Shown here: positions 35,591 through 43,928 of the stretch, in pieces
Position numbering within the stretch: the first letter of the stretch is position 1
Layout: the number at the start of each line of letters is the position of its first letter
DNA from: Chlamydiia bacterium
GTDB lineage: Bacteria; Chlamydiota; Chlamydiia; Chlamydiales; Rhabdochlamydiaceae
DNA: 55,690 nucleotides
Reading direction: 5' to 3'
NCBI GenBank assembly: GCA_021324995.1
Contig: JAJPIB010000016.1
Span: 1-55,690 of the forward strand
Translations under genes and position numbers: made by a program
The notes under the pieces: generated by a model
Told to the model about the DNA's origin: nothing
Databases searched by the model: none
What the model saw: only the letters and a program-made list of their open reading frames with translations

Positions 35591-36139
35591 ATGAATCCAA
35601 AAGACCGCCAAAAAATGTGCACAAATTGCGATGGCCGCATTCCTTACGATATTGATGTTTGTCCCTATTGCACCTCTGAGCAAAAAGGGTCCTTTGTTCC
35701 GGTGAGCCCTGCAAAAGAACTTCACCATCAATCTTTGCAAGATAGCTTGACTTCGCTTTATAGTCCGCCCTATAAAGGAGCAAACTCAAGCGCATTTGCA
35801 GAAAAAAAAGGCATTCCTAGCACACACCCATTCGAACCGTTGAAAGAACCCATGGCAGAAAAAAGATTTAATCACTCTCATTCCCCATTAGGAATTCCCT
35901 CTATTCCTACAGAAGTAGCCGAAGACCAGCGCGCTACTGAAGATAGAAGCAGCTTTTGGCCTATCCTGATGCTCTCCATCGGCGCAAACTTGCTCACGCT
36001 GGGATTGATCCAGCTTTTCTTTTCAGACAATGGCATTCTTCGCCTCGAGTGGAATAGCAGCTATTGGTTTGTCTACTGCTTAGCCGCTGTCCCTTTATTC
36101 TTCTTAGGTTTCAGAAAAGTCAACACGATGAAAAATTAA
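35591..36139 (+). CDS. Zinc-ribbon membrane protein
   Basis: A 182-residue protein with an N-terminal zinc ribbon (CTNCDGRIPYDIDVCPYC, two CxxC pairs), a central low-complexity linker rich in proline, serine and histidine, and two C-terminal membrane helices (ILMLSIGANLLTLGLIQLFF and YWFVYCLAAVPLFFLGF). I know of no assigned function; a similarly placed unnamed gene next to lpdA is familiar in Chlamydia. The longer in-frame extension runs antisense through lpdA and is not credible. I therefore use the ATG at 35591, although an ATG at 35551 is also possible. Confidence 0.72.
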   Translation: MNPKDRQKMCTNCDGRIPYDIDVCPYCTSEQKGSFVPVSPAKELHHQSLQDSLTSLYSPPYKGANSSAFAEKKGIPSTHPFEPLKEPMAEKRFNHSHSPLGIPSIPTEVAEDQRATEDRSSFWPILMLSIGANLLTLGLIQLFFSDNGILRLEWNSSYWFVYCLAAVPLFFLGFRKVNTMKN

Positions 36140-36388
36140 TTTTAAGTCATTTTTCGCGGAGTGTATCCTGCTTTTTTAGATCTTCTGTGGGTTTGCATTA
36201 TTATGAGCAAGTGCTTCTGATTCTGCATTACTGCCCCCCAGCAGCAGTTTCTTATGAGAAATGTCAAGACGCAAAAGGATTAATAATCAAATCCTTGCAT
36301 CTTAGCATTCCCCAAATCTTGGTATTTTTAATTTATTGAAAATACTATCAGTGTGTATAATATTGTTTTTTATATTGAAGGTATTTTA
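36140..36388 (+). promoter_or_regulatory. AT-rich intergenic region with a candidate -10 box
   Basis: This gap holds TATAAT at 36356-36361, 28 nt before the ATG of the next gene, but no good -35 at normal spacing. AAGG at 36378-36381 is the ribosome site. I see nothing else in it. Confidence 0.35.
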
Positions 36389-37258
36389 ATGAGCATAAAA
36401 TCTTATTTTGATGTCTATTCTATAGATTTTTCAAAAGTAGCTGAATTTCAAAGCAGAATTCAATCTTTTGAAAATACTCCTTTGAAAACAAGTATTGAAG
36501 AAGCTATAGAGGCAAAACTATTTAAAAGTGATCTCGAAAAAGAAAAAAGAATGCAAAGCATTTTTGCTTTAGCAGGTGATGAATTGCCTGAATTAACTGA
36601 GTGTATTACTAGCAAAGAAAAGGGGCTGAAAGAATTCGGCGGCGCGGATCCGTTTAAAGTACAAGAGTTAGTTCACCATATTTTAGGGGTTCCAACAGCG
36701 TCAGTTTCTAAAACATCCCTAGAGGAAAGAGAGTATTACTTTCAGGCGATGAGAGAAACCCAGTTTTTGGCAACTTCACTCTCTTCATTAAGCGAGTGCT
36801 TTGCTGTTGATATACGCGCTCAAGTTTTGGAGTTGTTTAAAAACAACCCGAATATTAATGAATTGAATATGGGTTGTGGATTTGCGAATAACTACTACTT
36901 AGGTTCCTGCAAATTTAGGAGATCGGATAGTCATGGGGACAACTGCTTAAGAATTGACTTTTCTGCAGCTGCAGGCCCACATCTTGTTGTGGATATGCAC
37001 AATCCAGCTTTCTGGGAATCTATTTCAGATGGCTGCTTTAATAAGATCTCAGATCACACCTATGGATGTTTTCTTTTTGAGGATCCCTCTTCTGAAAAGA
37101 CGTTACAAAGTATTCACAGAACCCTTGCTAAGGGCGGCTGCTTAGAAATGGATCATTGTTTCAATCCAGATCATGTTTCTCTACTAAGGAAATGTGGATT
37201 TGAAGCACAGGTGGAAGAGAAAGTTGCTAAAAAGATTGCTATCATCGATGAAAGTTAG
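36389..37258 (+). CDS. Methyltransferase-fold hypothetical protein
   Basis: A 289-residue soluble protein. The C-terminal half has the spacing of a class I SAM-dependent methyltransferase: NINELNMGCGFANNYY at the SAM-loop position, LRIDFSA and VVDMHNPAFW as the second and third strands, and LAKGGCLEMDH as the usual post-motif. The glycine loop is imperfect (MGCGFAN), so activity is uncertain. The N-terminal 130 residues are unlike anything I know. Start: ATG at 36389 with AAGG 7 nt upstream; the frame opens 36 nt earlier. A hairpin and palindromic element 4 follow. AT-rich composition suggests an accessory gene. Confidence 0.65.
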   Translation: MSIKSYFDVYSIDFSKVAEFQSRIQSFENTPLKTSIEEAIEAKLFKSDLEKEKRMQSIFALAGDELPELTECITSKEKGLKEFGGADPFKVQELVHHILGVPTASVSKTSLEEREYYFQAMRETQFLATSLSSLSECFAVDIRAQVLELFKNNPNINELNMGCGFANNYYLGSCKFRRSDSHGDNCLRIDFSAAAGPHLVVDMHNPAFWESISDGCFNKISDHTYGCFLFEDPSSEKTLQSIHRTLAKGGCLEMDHCFNPDHVSLLRKCGFEAQVEEKVAKKIAIIDES

Positions 37259-37269
37259 TTCTGCTAAGC

Positions 37270-37292
37270 GAAGCTTATTAAATGTAAGCTTC
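37270..37292 (+). terminator. Weak hairpin after the methyltransferase-like gene
   Basis: GAAGCTTA and TAAGCTTC form a perfect 8-bp stem around a 7-base loop, 12 nt after the stop codon. There is no T-run, so intrinsic termination is doubtful. Confidence 0.35.
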
Positions 37293-37309
37293 ACTGCGGA
37301 TAGACTCGA

Positions 37310-37408
37310 TTATACCCAATGCGACTGAAAATTTGGTTTAGGACCGAAGCGAAAGCTCCCGCGATTGGCTCGGTCTTAAATCCAAATTTTCAGTCGCATT
37401 GGGTATAA
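37310..37408. repeat. Palindromic element 4 (type A arms, short form)
   Basis: A 99-bp element with 27-bp arms that are perfectly complementary (37310-37336 and 37382-37408) and TTATACCC at both ends. It matches element 3 but lacks about 66 internal bases. Two arm positions differ from element 3 (AACGTGA there, AATGCGA here), and both arms carry the matching change, so each copy stays self-complementary. It truncates, or forms the 3' end of, a short gene remnant on the minus strand. Confidence 0.85.
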
Positions 37409-37509
37409 CCCATTCCAGGTGCAATTTTCTCAACGATGACAAAATCATGGCGTGCTTTTTTTACTACAGATTGAAACTCAGCTTTAGAAGGTCCGCGCAT
37501 TTTGCTCAT
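37390..37509 (-). pseudogene. Gene remnant ending inside palindromic element 4
   Basis: A 39-codon frame starting MSKMRGPSKAEFQSVVKK reads into the arm of element 4 and stops there (final residues YTQCD). The first 33 codons have the look of a real protein N-terminus, but the remainder is missing. I take it as the 5' piece of a gene cut off by the element, though a genuine tiny gene cannot be excluded. Confidence 0.45.
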
Positions 37510-37570
37510 TGCCCCATTTCAAAAATGCGTTATCAGTGATCAATCCGATACTTTTTACAGGAGTTCGATG

Positions 37571-38032
37571 TTAAAATGAGTCACTTTCTTTCATGAGAAG
37601 GCCGAAGTACATCATTAAATTGGGGTTTGTTTTATCCGGAGGATAAAAGTTTTTGTTGTTTATTAAATCTTTTAAGAAGAGTTTGTAGACTTTTTCAACA
37701 GGGTAATATGTTTCCTCTTCTAATTTTGAAAAGTTTTCTAAAAGACCTATCAGATTAGTGGTATCTTCCCCTTCTACTTTTCTTTCTTCAATCCTTATTT
37801 GCACCAGACGTTTCAAGTCGGCCGCTTTTTGATTTTGAGTTGCAAAGGCATCTCTGATATTTTTTCCAATTTCTTTATGCATCATGACTCGGTTTGCAAA
37901 AGCTGCTGTGATGACATCGATCTCTTGAAAGCAACGTGGCAGTGCCTTGATGCATTTCTGTAAAGGATGGCTTTCGATGTAATTCCTAATTGTTTGCTGA
38001 TCGGGAAAGGAGACATTTGCGAGAACAGCCAT
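37571..38032 (-). CDS. Hypothetical helical protein, 153 aa
   Basis: A small, probably all-helical soluble protein of unknown function, with no signal peptide or membrane segment. The C-terminus NPNLMMYFGLLMKESDSF is moderately hydrophobic. It begins 9 nt after the stop of the 2OG oxygenase gene on the same strand, so the two are probably co-transcribed. I do not recognise the family. Confidence 0.6.
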   Translation of the reverse strand: MAVLANVSFPDQQTIRNYIESHPLQKCIKALPRCFQEIDVITAAFANRVMMHKEIGKNIRDAFATQNQKAADLKRLVQIRIEERKVEGEDTTNLIGLLENFSKLEEETYYPVEKVYKLFLKDLINNKNFYPPDKTNPNLMMYFGLLMKESDSF

Positions 38033-38041
38033 AAATACCCC

Positions 38042-39088
38042 TTAATTTTGAGAAGGTGTTTCTTCTACGATATAGCGCTTAAAAGATTCTTCAAACCAAT
38101 GGCGATAGGAACAGGGACTTCCTGCTTTTCCTCCGTAACGACTGTCTTCTGTCAGCTCTGATGTCGAATAAATCACTGTGTCCATGGGTGCGTCGGTAAA
38201 AAGTGCAAGCGTGTAGCGCTCTACGGCGCCCTTCGCTTTATGGACGCGATGCTCTGTGGCTCTAATGGCATCATTTGTTGCCAGCTGTCCAAATTCTCCT
38301 ACTTGAAAGAGAAGAATGTCGGGGTCATTTGCGATGACTTTTTTAAACACGCCGTCTTGTGTTGTTTTTACAAATAGACCCGCTTCAAGGGGTTCCACGA
38401 TCTCTTCTCCGTTGAGAAAGTAGAAAGCAGGAAGCAAAGTGGTCAATATAGAGAGGTCAAAATGGGAACCGCACCAATATGGGTTATCGGACAGGTCTTC
38501 TGTAGGTTTGCGGTAATGCAGCGCGCGCCCGACGCGCGGGATGCCATTGATGTAGATCCCTGTGTTTGGCCCGGTGAGTCCAATTTTATGCATGACAGCT
38601 TCCCCTACAGAAGCCATCAAGGCGGCGATGGCTAGGAAAGAAGTTTTTAAGTCGACTTCTGTGGGCCACATATTTTCAGGGCAATCCGGCACAAATGCGT
38701 AATAAGACACTTTCTGGTCATCAATGACCCATTTTCCATCGGGCCGCTTGAATTTTTCTTTACCTCTTTCATAACCCAGAAAAAGATCTCCCCGTTCTCG
38801 ATTGGGTGCGTAGGCTTCTTTGACGTTTTCAGGAAGGGAGGAAAAACGGCGGGCGGCGTCGATGTAGTTAAGCACTTTTTCCTTATAAGTAGGGATGCCG
38901 CGCATACCGACGATGCCTTTTTCGTGCAGCGCTTTGTCGAGAAGCCGTAGGGTTGTAGGATCTTCATTCATGAAGTCTTCGTAGGAGATGACATCGAGAT
39001 CAAGGATGGGGATAGAATCACTCTCAGAAGCACTTGTAGAGCAAAAGGCAGCGGATAGAAAAAGCGTTTGTAGCAAGCGTTTAAGCAT
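38042..39088 (-). CDS. Exported 2-oxoglutarate/Fe(II) oxygenase (isopenicillin N synthase-like)
   Basis: A 348-residue protein of the 2OG-Fe(II) oxygenase superfamily, IPNS type. Iron ligands are visible as HFD in WCGSHFDLSILTTLL and the distal histidine in ATEHRVHKA. RYTLALF carries the arginine expected to bind 2-oxoglutarate. The N-terminus MLKRLLQTLFLSAAFCSTSASES looks like a cleavable signal peptide, unusual for this normally cytoplasmic family. I use the ATG at 39088 (GAGG just upstream) rather than the TTG 9 nt earlier. It is followed closely by the 153-residue gene. Confidence 0.82.
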   Translation of the reverse strand: MLKRLLQTLFLSAAFCSTSASESDSIPILDLDVISYEDFMNEDPTTLRLLDKALHEKGIVGMRGIPTYKEKVLNYIDAARRFSSLPENVKEAYAPNRERGDLFLGYERGKEKFKRPDGKWVIDDQKVSYYAFVPDCPENMWPTEVDLKTSFLAIAALMASVGEAVMHKIGLTGPNTGIYINGIPRVGRALHYRKPTEDLSDNPYWCGSHFDLSILTTLLPAFYFLNGEEIVEPLEAGLFVKTTQDGVFKKVIANDPDILLFQVGEFGQLATNDAIRATEHRVHKAKGAVERYTLALFTDAPMDTVIYSTSELTEDSRYGGKAGSPCSYRHWFEESFKRYIVEETPSQN

Positions 39089-39166
39089 TGTCCTCAAAGT
39101 CAGAGTTAAAAACTTCCAATGAGAGAGGATTTATAGAAGAAGAGATTGTTTTCTTGCAAGTGGAAT

Positions 39167-39196
39167 GCCCAAACTTTTTTTGCAAAAAGTTTGGGC
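39167..39196 (-). terminator. Perfect hairpin downstream of secA
   Basis: GCCCAAACTTTTT and its exact complement form a 13-bp stem around TTGC, 6 nt after the secA stop. The stem carries A/T tracts next to its loop but no T-run follows, so it may stabilise or terminate the secA transcript. Confidence 0.55.
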
Positions 39197-39202
39197 GCTG
39201 AC

Positions 39203-42172
39203 TCAAGTTAAAGTAGGCTGAATGCTTGTATCTTCTTCTGCCGAATTCATTTTCTCAAGTTCTGGCATGAGAGAGAGATCGATGAGAGGTCTGAGGCGCG
39301 GCTGAATGCGCGGCGGCTGCGGCTCGGGCGCTTCGGGAAGAACCATCTCAAATTTGAACAGCGCATGTGCAATTTCCTGCTTGATTCTCAGAGAGAGGGA
39401 GTCGAACAGCGCAAAGGCTTCGTGCTTAAACTCGAGGAGAGGATCTTTCTGACCCACAGAGCGGATGTGCACTTCTGTGCGCAAATGATCGATGTTGAGC
39501 AGATGCTCTTGCCAGATGCGATCGATGTTGCGGATGAGCAAGCTGCGGATCACTTCATAGAGGACTTGCTCTGGACTCATCGCCTGAGGAGAGTTTACGA
39601 ATAGGCTTTGTGCTTTCGCAATTTTTTCCGCCTCGTGAGACAGCTTATGGTCAAAAGAGGATAAGATTTTTTTCGAGGCCATGCGCTCAATATCTTCGAT
39701 CTTTAAATAATCGTTATCAAACTCTTGTGGATCAAAGGCAATGGGAAAATGGCTTGTGAGCCATTCACAATAACCTGCAGGATCTCTGTCGTGCTGGCCG
39801 CTTCCAGGGAAGTACTTATGGCACATTTCCAGGCAAATCTCTTCGAGAATCTCATTCGCGAGGGGGATTGTGTTCTCTATATGGAGAACTTCATTGCGGA
39901 AAGAGTAAATCTCTGCTCTTTGCTTGTTCATGACATCGTCGTATTCAAGAGTGTGCTTGCGGATCGTGTAGTTGCGCTGTTCGACGCGCTTTTGCGCGGT
40001 TTCGATCGATTTGTTTAAAATGTTCGCAGAAATTGCTTCGCCTTCAGGAGGGCGGAAGCGTTGCAGGAAGGCCGTGATGCGTGGAGAGGTGAAAAGTCGC
40101 ATTAACTGATCTTCAAAAGAGACATAGAACTTAGAGGTTCCTGGATCGCCTTGGCGCGCGGATCTTCCGCGAAGCTGCCTGTCGATGCGGCGCGATTGGT
40201 GGCGTGTTGTCCCAATGACGTGCAGCCCACCAACGTCAGCAACGCCCGGTTTGAGCTTAATGTCAGTTCCGCGTCCCGCCATGTTAGTAGCGACCGTGAT
40301 TGCTCCGGGAGAGCCCGCTTCGGCGATGATTTCTGCTTCGTGTGCGTGGTTTTTAGCGTTGAGGACGGTGTGTTCGAGTTTGTTTTGCTTAAGGATGCGA
40401 GAAAGTTTTTCCGAGACTTCAACAGATTCAGTCCCGATCAGAATAGGACGCCCTTTTGCGTGGGCTTCCTGAATGTCTTTTAAGATCGCGTTGTATTTTT
40501 CGCGCTCTGTCATGTAGATCTCATCGTCTGCATCTTTGCGCTGGCATTTGCGGTGCGTCGGGATGGCGAGAACTTCGAGCTTATAGATTTCTTTAAACTC
40601 ATTGGCTTCCGTCATTGCGGTGCCTGTCATTCCAGCAAGCTTGGTATAAAGGCGGAAGTAGTTCTGAAGCGTGATGGTCGCATAGGTTTGGGTTTCTCCT
40701 TGGATGGTCACCCCTTCTTTGGCTTCTATCGCTTGGTGCAGTCCATCGGAGAATCGACGCCCGGGTTGGGGGCGGCCTGTGTTCTCATCGATGATAACGA
40801 TTTTCTCTTCGGAGACGATGTAGTCGATGTCTTTTTCCATCATGAGATGGGCTCTGAGCATCTGTCTTAAGTTATGCGTGCGTTCTTTACGCCGGGAATC
40901 TTCTTCTCGGAGTTGCACTTTATGATGGAGCTTATCCTGCTCGCTAAAATCGGGGTTCTGGTCGATTTTTGCATATTCATCGCCTAGGTCGAGCATAACG
41001 AAGTCATCGGATGTCGCTTTTTCCTTATTGTCTTCGAGCCATTGATGAATCCCTTTGTCGGTGAGTTCGAATTCGCTGGCGCGTTCATCGACGATGATGA
41101 AGAGTTCTGCTAGTGTTTTTGCGCGCTCTTCCTTATTGGCATCACCGTAATAATAGGTGTCCCATTTCTCGATTTGAGCTCTTAAAGCGGGGTTTTCGCG
41201 AATCCTTTTTAAAATCTTGTTCTGAGGAGTTCCCTTGCTGACAAGCCAAAGTTTGCGGAGGGCTTCTCTCTCTTCAGCCTCTTGCTCTTTAGTCAGCTTG
41301 CGCTCTTGAGGGCTTTCGCTGAGATTTCCATATTTCTCAAGGATTTTGCGCGCATCGGTAGCGAGCTTATTGCATAAATCGCGCTGGTGTCGAACGAGAT
41401 TGGCGACATCGTCCTTAAGAGTGTCGTACATTTGACGCGATCCCGATGAGGGGCCAGAAATAATCAAAGGTGTTCGCGCTTCATCGATAAGGATCGAATC
41501 GATTTCATCGACGATAGCAAAGTAGTGGCCGCGCTGGCATTGATCTTCTTTGCTGTGGGCCATTGAGTTGTCTCTCAGGTAGTCGAATCCAAATTCAGAA
41601 GCTGTGCCATAAAGAATATCCGCTGCATAGACAGCTTTGCGCTTGTGAGGAGGTGTGGCATTTGTGAGCGAAGCGACGGTGAGGCCGAGATAGCGGAAAA
41701 TCGTGCCGATCCATTCGCCGTCTCTTTGAACGAGGTAGTCGTTGACTGTGACGAGGTGAACGGGTTTTCCGGTGAGAGCATTCAGGTAAAGGGGCATGGA
41801 AGCAGTAAGCGTTTTTCCTTCGCCCGTCTGCATTTCAGAGATGGCTCCGTAATGCATCGCAATTCCGCCCAGAATTTGGACATCATAGGGGATCATGTCC
41901 CACTTTTGGTCATATCCGGAGACATGAACGTCTGTTCCACAGAGCCTACGACAGGCATTTTTGACGGTGGCGTAAGCTTCCGGCAGGAGCTCATCGAGGG
42001 TGGCTCCTTGGCTTAACCTTTCGCGGAATTCCTGTGTTTTGGCTCGGATTTCGTCGTCGGAAAGGGATTGGAATTTCTCTTCCCAGCGGTTGACTTCAGC
42101 GACAATCTTTCCATATTTGCTGATAAGGCGGCTTTGCGCTGTCCCAAAAATTCTTTTAACAAATCCGAACAT
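39203..42172 (-). CDS. secA: Preprotein translocase ATPase SecA
   Basis: SecA drives export of unfolded proteins through SecYEG. The 989-residue protein has the first nucleotide-binding fold (MQTGEGKTLTASMPLYLNA), the DEAD-like IVDEIDSILIDEARTPL, the preprotein-binding region, and the second fold with GTESVEVSEKLS, VATNMAGRGTDIKL and GRSARQGDPG. The C-terminus is a proline-rich, then acidic tail without the usual zinc-binding cysteine motif. A stretch of about 100 residues after DEART is longer than in Escherichia coli. Start at 42172 with GGAAAC upstream; the frame opens 54 nt earlier. The order secA-small gene-psd-nth-mnmE is familiar from Chlamydia. Confidence 0.97.
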   Translation of the reverse strand: MFGFVKRIFGTAQSRLISKYGKIVAEVNRWEEKFQSLSDDEIRAKTQEFRERLSQGATLDELLPEAYATVKNACRRLCGTDVHVSGYDQKWDMIPYDVQILGGIAMHYGAISEMQTGEGKTLTASMPLYLNALTGKPVHLVTVNDYLVQRDGEWIGTIFRYLGLTVASLTNATPPHKRKAVYAADILYGTASEFGFDYLRDNSMAHSKEDQCQRGHYFAIVDEIDSILIDEARTPLIISGPSSGSRQMYDTLKDDVANLVRHQRDLCNKLATDARKILEKYGNLSESPQERKLTKEQEAEEREALRKLWLVSKGTPQNKILKRIRENPALRAQIEKWDTYYYGDANKEERAKTLAELFIIVDERASEFELTDKGIHQWLEDNKEKATSDDFVMLDLGDEYAKIDQNPDFSEQDKLHHKVQLREEDSRRKERTHNLRQMLRAHLMMEKDIDYIVSEEKIVIIDENTGRPQPGRRFSDGLHQAIEAKEGVTIQGETQTYATITLQNYFRLYTKLAGMTGTAMTEANEFKEIYKLEVLAIPTHRKCQRKDADDEIYMTEREKYNAILKDIQEAHAKGRPILIGTESVEVSEKLSRILKQNKLEHTVLNAKNHAHEAEIIAEAGSPGAITVATNMAGRGTDIKLKPGVADVGGLHVIGTTRHQSRRIDRQLRGRSARQGDPGTSKFYVSFEDQLMRLFTSPRITAFLQRFRPPEGEAISANILNKSIETAQKRVEQRNYTIRKHTLEYDDVMNKQRAEIYSFRNEVLHIENTIPLANEILEEICLEMCHKYFPGSGQHDRDPAGYCEWLTSHFPIAFDPQEFDNDYLKIEDIERMASKKILSSFDHKLSHEAEKIAKAQSLFVNSPQAMSPEQVLYEVIRSLLIRNIDRIWQEHLLNIDHLRTEVHIRSVGQKDPLLEFKHEAFALFDSLSLRIKQEIAHALFKFEMVLPEAPEPQPPRIQPRLRPLIDLSLMPELEKMNSAEEDTSIQPTLT

Positions 42173-42615
42173 AGCGGTTTCCTGTGGATTACATTCAATA
42201 AGAGTTTGATTATATTGCCTTTGCAATTTTTAGAACAGGGTTGATATGGGCTCTGGATAAAGAGTCTTGGAGGTTTTTCCTCAAGCAGCAAATATTGAGT
42301 GGGTTAAAAATGGGAATATCTCTAATTCAATTAAAATTATTTCTATATCTATGCCTAGAAATAGGAAGATTTGTTAGGTTGAAGTCAGGACCCGCAACTC
42401 TAACCCGGTGTTCCTAAGCGAGGGTGGTTTGTCATTAAGCCTGATTCTCATCTTAATCAAAAAGTCTCTTTCTCAAAGAAAATCGCAAGCGCGCAAAAAT
42501 AGGAAAGAAAAGATACCTTCCCATTCGCTAAAGTGAGCCTTTTGCGAAACTTTGACAACAAACGGATTTTTGCCGTATTTTCAGTAGACGTCTTGCATAA
42601 CTATTATCGTGCATT
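42173..42615. promoter_or_regulatory. Intergenic region upstream of secA, with an unexplained structured-looking stretch
   Basis: This divergent gap carries the secA leader and the promoter region of the 135-residue gene. TTGACA at 42552-42557, followed at 18 nt by TATTTT, is a weak candidate promoter for the rightward gene. Bases about 42377-42445 are G+C-richer than their surroundings and contain GGACCCGCAACTCTAACC and AGCGAGGGTGGT, which look like RNA-element motifs but match no class I can confirm. No gene is visible. Confidence 0.35.
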
Positions 42616-43023
42616 ATGAAAAAAAATATTTTTTTTGCGCCTTTATTCTTGTTGATATCTTCGCTTGCCTGGGCTGAAAACCCTACTCTTCTTATCCCTC
42701 AATCCTCTCTGCTAGAAGCGAGTCTTCCTTTGAGCGAGAAAGATGAAGTGAAGATCATCGATCAATTAATTATTGCGACAACAACGCAGCTAGAAAAGCA
42801 GAAGCAGATGAAGGACTTGATGTTGCAATTTAAAAAGCAGCGAGAGGCTTTTATTCAGGGAGACCAGAGTAAAGCGCATGCAGGGCGCATGCTGCGCACA
42901 GCGAGACAAATCTATGAAATGATTGCGGCTAGCCATCTTGAACATCTCTTTGCAAAAGATTATCTAGATGAGTTAACATTCTTTGCTTCTATCGCAGGGA
43001 AAACCGCAGTCACTAGGCCATGA
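42616..43023 (+). CDS. Small exported protein, 135 aa
   Basis: A 135-residue protein with a clear signal peptide (MKKNIFFAPLFLLISSLAWA, cut after AWA) and a helical, charged mature domain (TQLEKQKQMKDLMLQFKKQ). It is probably periplasmic. No family recognised. Its stop overlaps the psd start (ATGA), so the two are translated together, which hints at an envelope-related role. Confidence 0.7.
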   Translation: MKKNIFFAPLFLLISSLAWAENPTLLIPQSSLLEASLPLSEKDEVKIIDQLIIATTTQLEKQKQMKDLMLQFKKQREAFIQGDQSKAHAGRMLRTARQIYEMIAASHLEHLFAKDYLDELTFFASIAGKTAVTRP

Positions 43024-43928
43024 AAGAGATTATTTACTACGATCGGGTGAAAAAAAGGGAAGAGAGGGAAAAAGTCTACGGGCTTTATTTTCTCGAGCTT
43101 CTTTATGGGAAAGGATTGCTTTCACGCTGTTTTTCTTTTTTGTTGAGGCCTTTCTTTGCAAGCGTACCATTTTTATCTCATTTTTATGGATATATTCAAA
43201 AGACCCGCGCGAGCCGATCCAAAGTCAAGCCATTCATTCGAGATTTTGCAGTCGATTCTTCGGAATTCCTGGATCCGGTTGAGTCCTATCGGTCATTCAA
43301 CGATTTTTTTATTCGAAAGTTGAAACCGGAAAGTCGGCCCATTGATGAGAAAAGCGATGTCGTGATTCTGCCTGCTGACGCGCGTTATCTGGTTTTTCCT
43401 AATATTGAGAAAGCGGACGGTTTTTGGGTGAAAGGAAAGAAATTTTCTTTAAAGGATCTTTTGCAAGACGATGTGCTTGCCGCACGTTACGCACAAGGGG
43501 CGCTGGCCATGGCGCGCCTTTGCCCTGTGGATTACCACCGCTTTCATTTCCCACTTGATTGCGTGCCTGGAAAAGCGCGCCTCATTAATGGTCCTCTATA
43601 CTCAGTGAACCCCATCGCTCTCAAACGAAATATTGCCTACTTAAGCCAAAATAAACGGATGATCACGGAGCTTGAGACAGAAAAATTCGGTAAAGTGCTT
43701 TACGTCGAAGTGGGGGCGACTTATGTGGGAAGCATCCATCAAACTTACACGCCTAGCAAAGTGTATCCTAAGGGAGAAGAAAAAGGGTATTTTTCTTTTG
43801 GAGGCTCTTGTCTCCTTGTTCTCTTTGATCCCGATACGATTGTCTTCGATGACGATCTCGTTCGCTTTTCCGCAAAAAAAATGGAAGTCCGCGGACTTCT
43901 TGGGCAATCCCTTGGACGTGCTTCTTAG
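43020..43928 (+). CDS. psd: Phosphatidylserine decarboxylase proenzyme
   Basis: Psd makes phosphatidylethanolamine and self-cleaves to create a pyruvoyl group. The 302-residue protein shows SYRSFNDFFIRKLKPESRPI, the DYHRFHFP catalytic region, VEVGATYVGSI and, near the C-terminus, FSFGGSCLLVLF. There the GGS is the self-cleavage site (most family members have L/G-G-S-T; here cysteine follows the serine). Start overlaps the upstream gene by 4 nt. The 3' end overlaps the convergent nth gene by 4 nt. Confidence 0.95.
   Translation: MKEIIYYDRVKKREEREKVYGLYFLELLYGKGLLSRCFSFLLRPFFASVPFLSHFYGYIQKTRASRSKVKPFIRDFAVDSSEFLDPVESYRSFNDFFIRKLKPESRPIDEKSDVVILPADARYLVFPNIEKADGFWVKGKKFSLKDLLQDDVLAARYAQGALAMARLCPVDYHRFHFPLDCVPGKARLINGPLYSVNPIALKRNIAYLSQNKRMITELETEKFGKVLYVEVGATYVGSIHQTYTPSKVYPKGEEKGYFSFGGSCLLVLFDPDTIVFDDDLVRFSAKKMEVRGLLGQSLGRAS

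Noticed and set aside
42377..42445. Cobalamin riboswitch or T-box leader
   Set aside because: CCCGCAACTCTAA and GAGGGTGGT resemble conserved boxes of these classes, but the other obligatory boxes and the overall fold are not visible, so I leave it unassigned.
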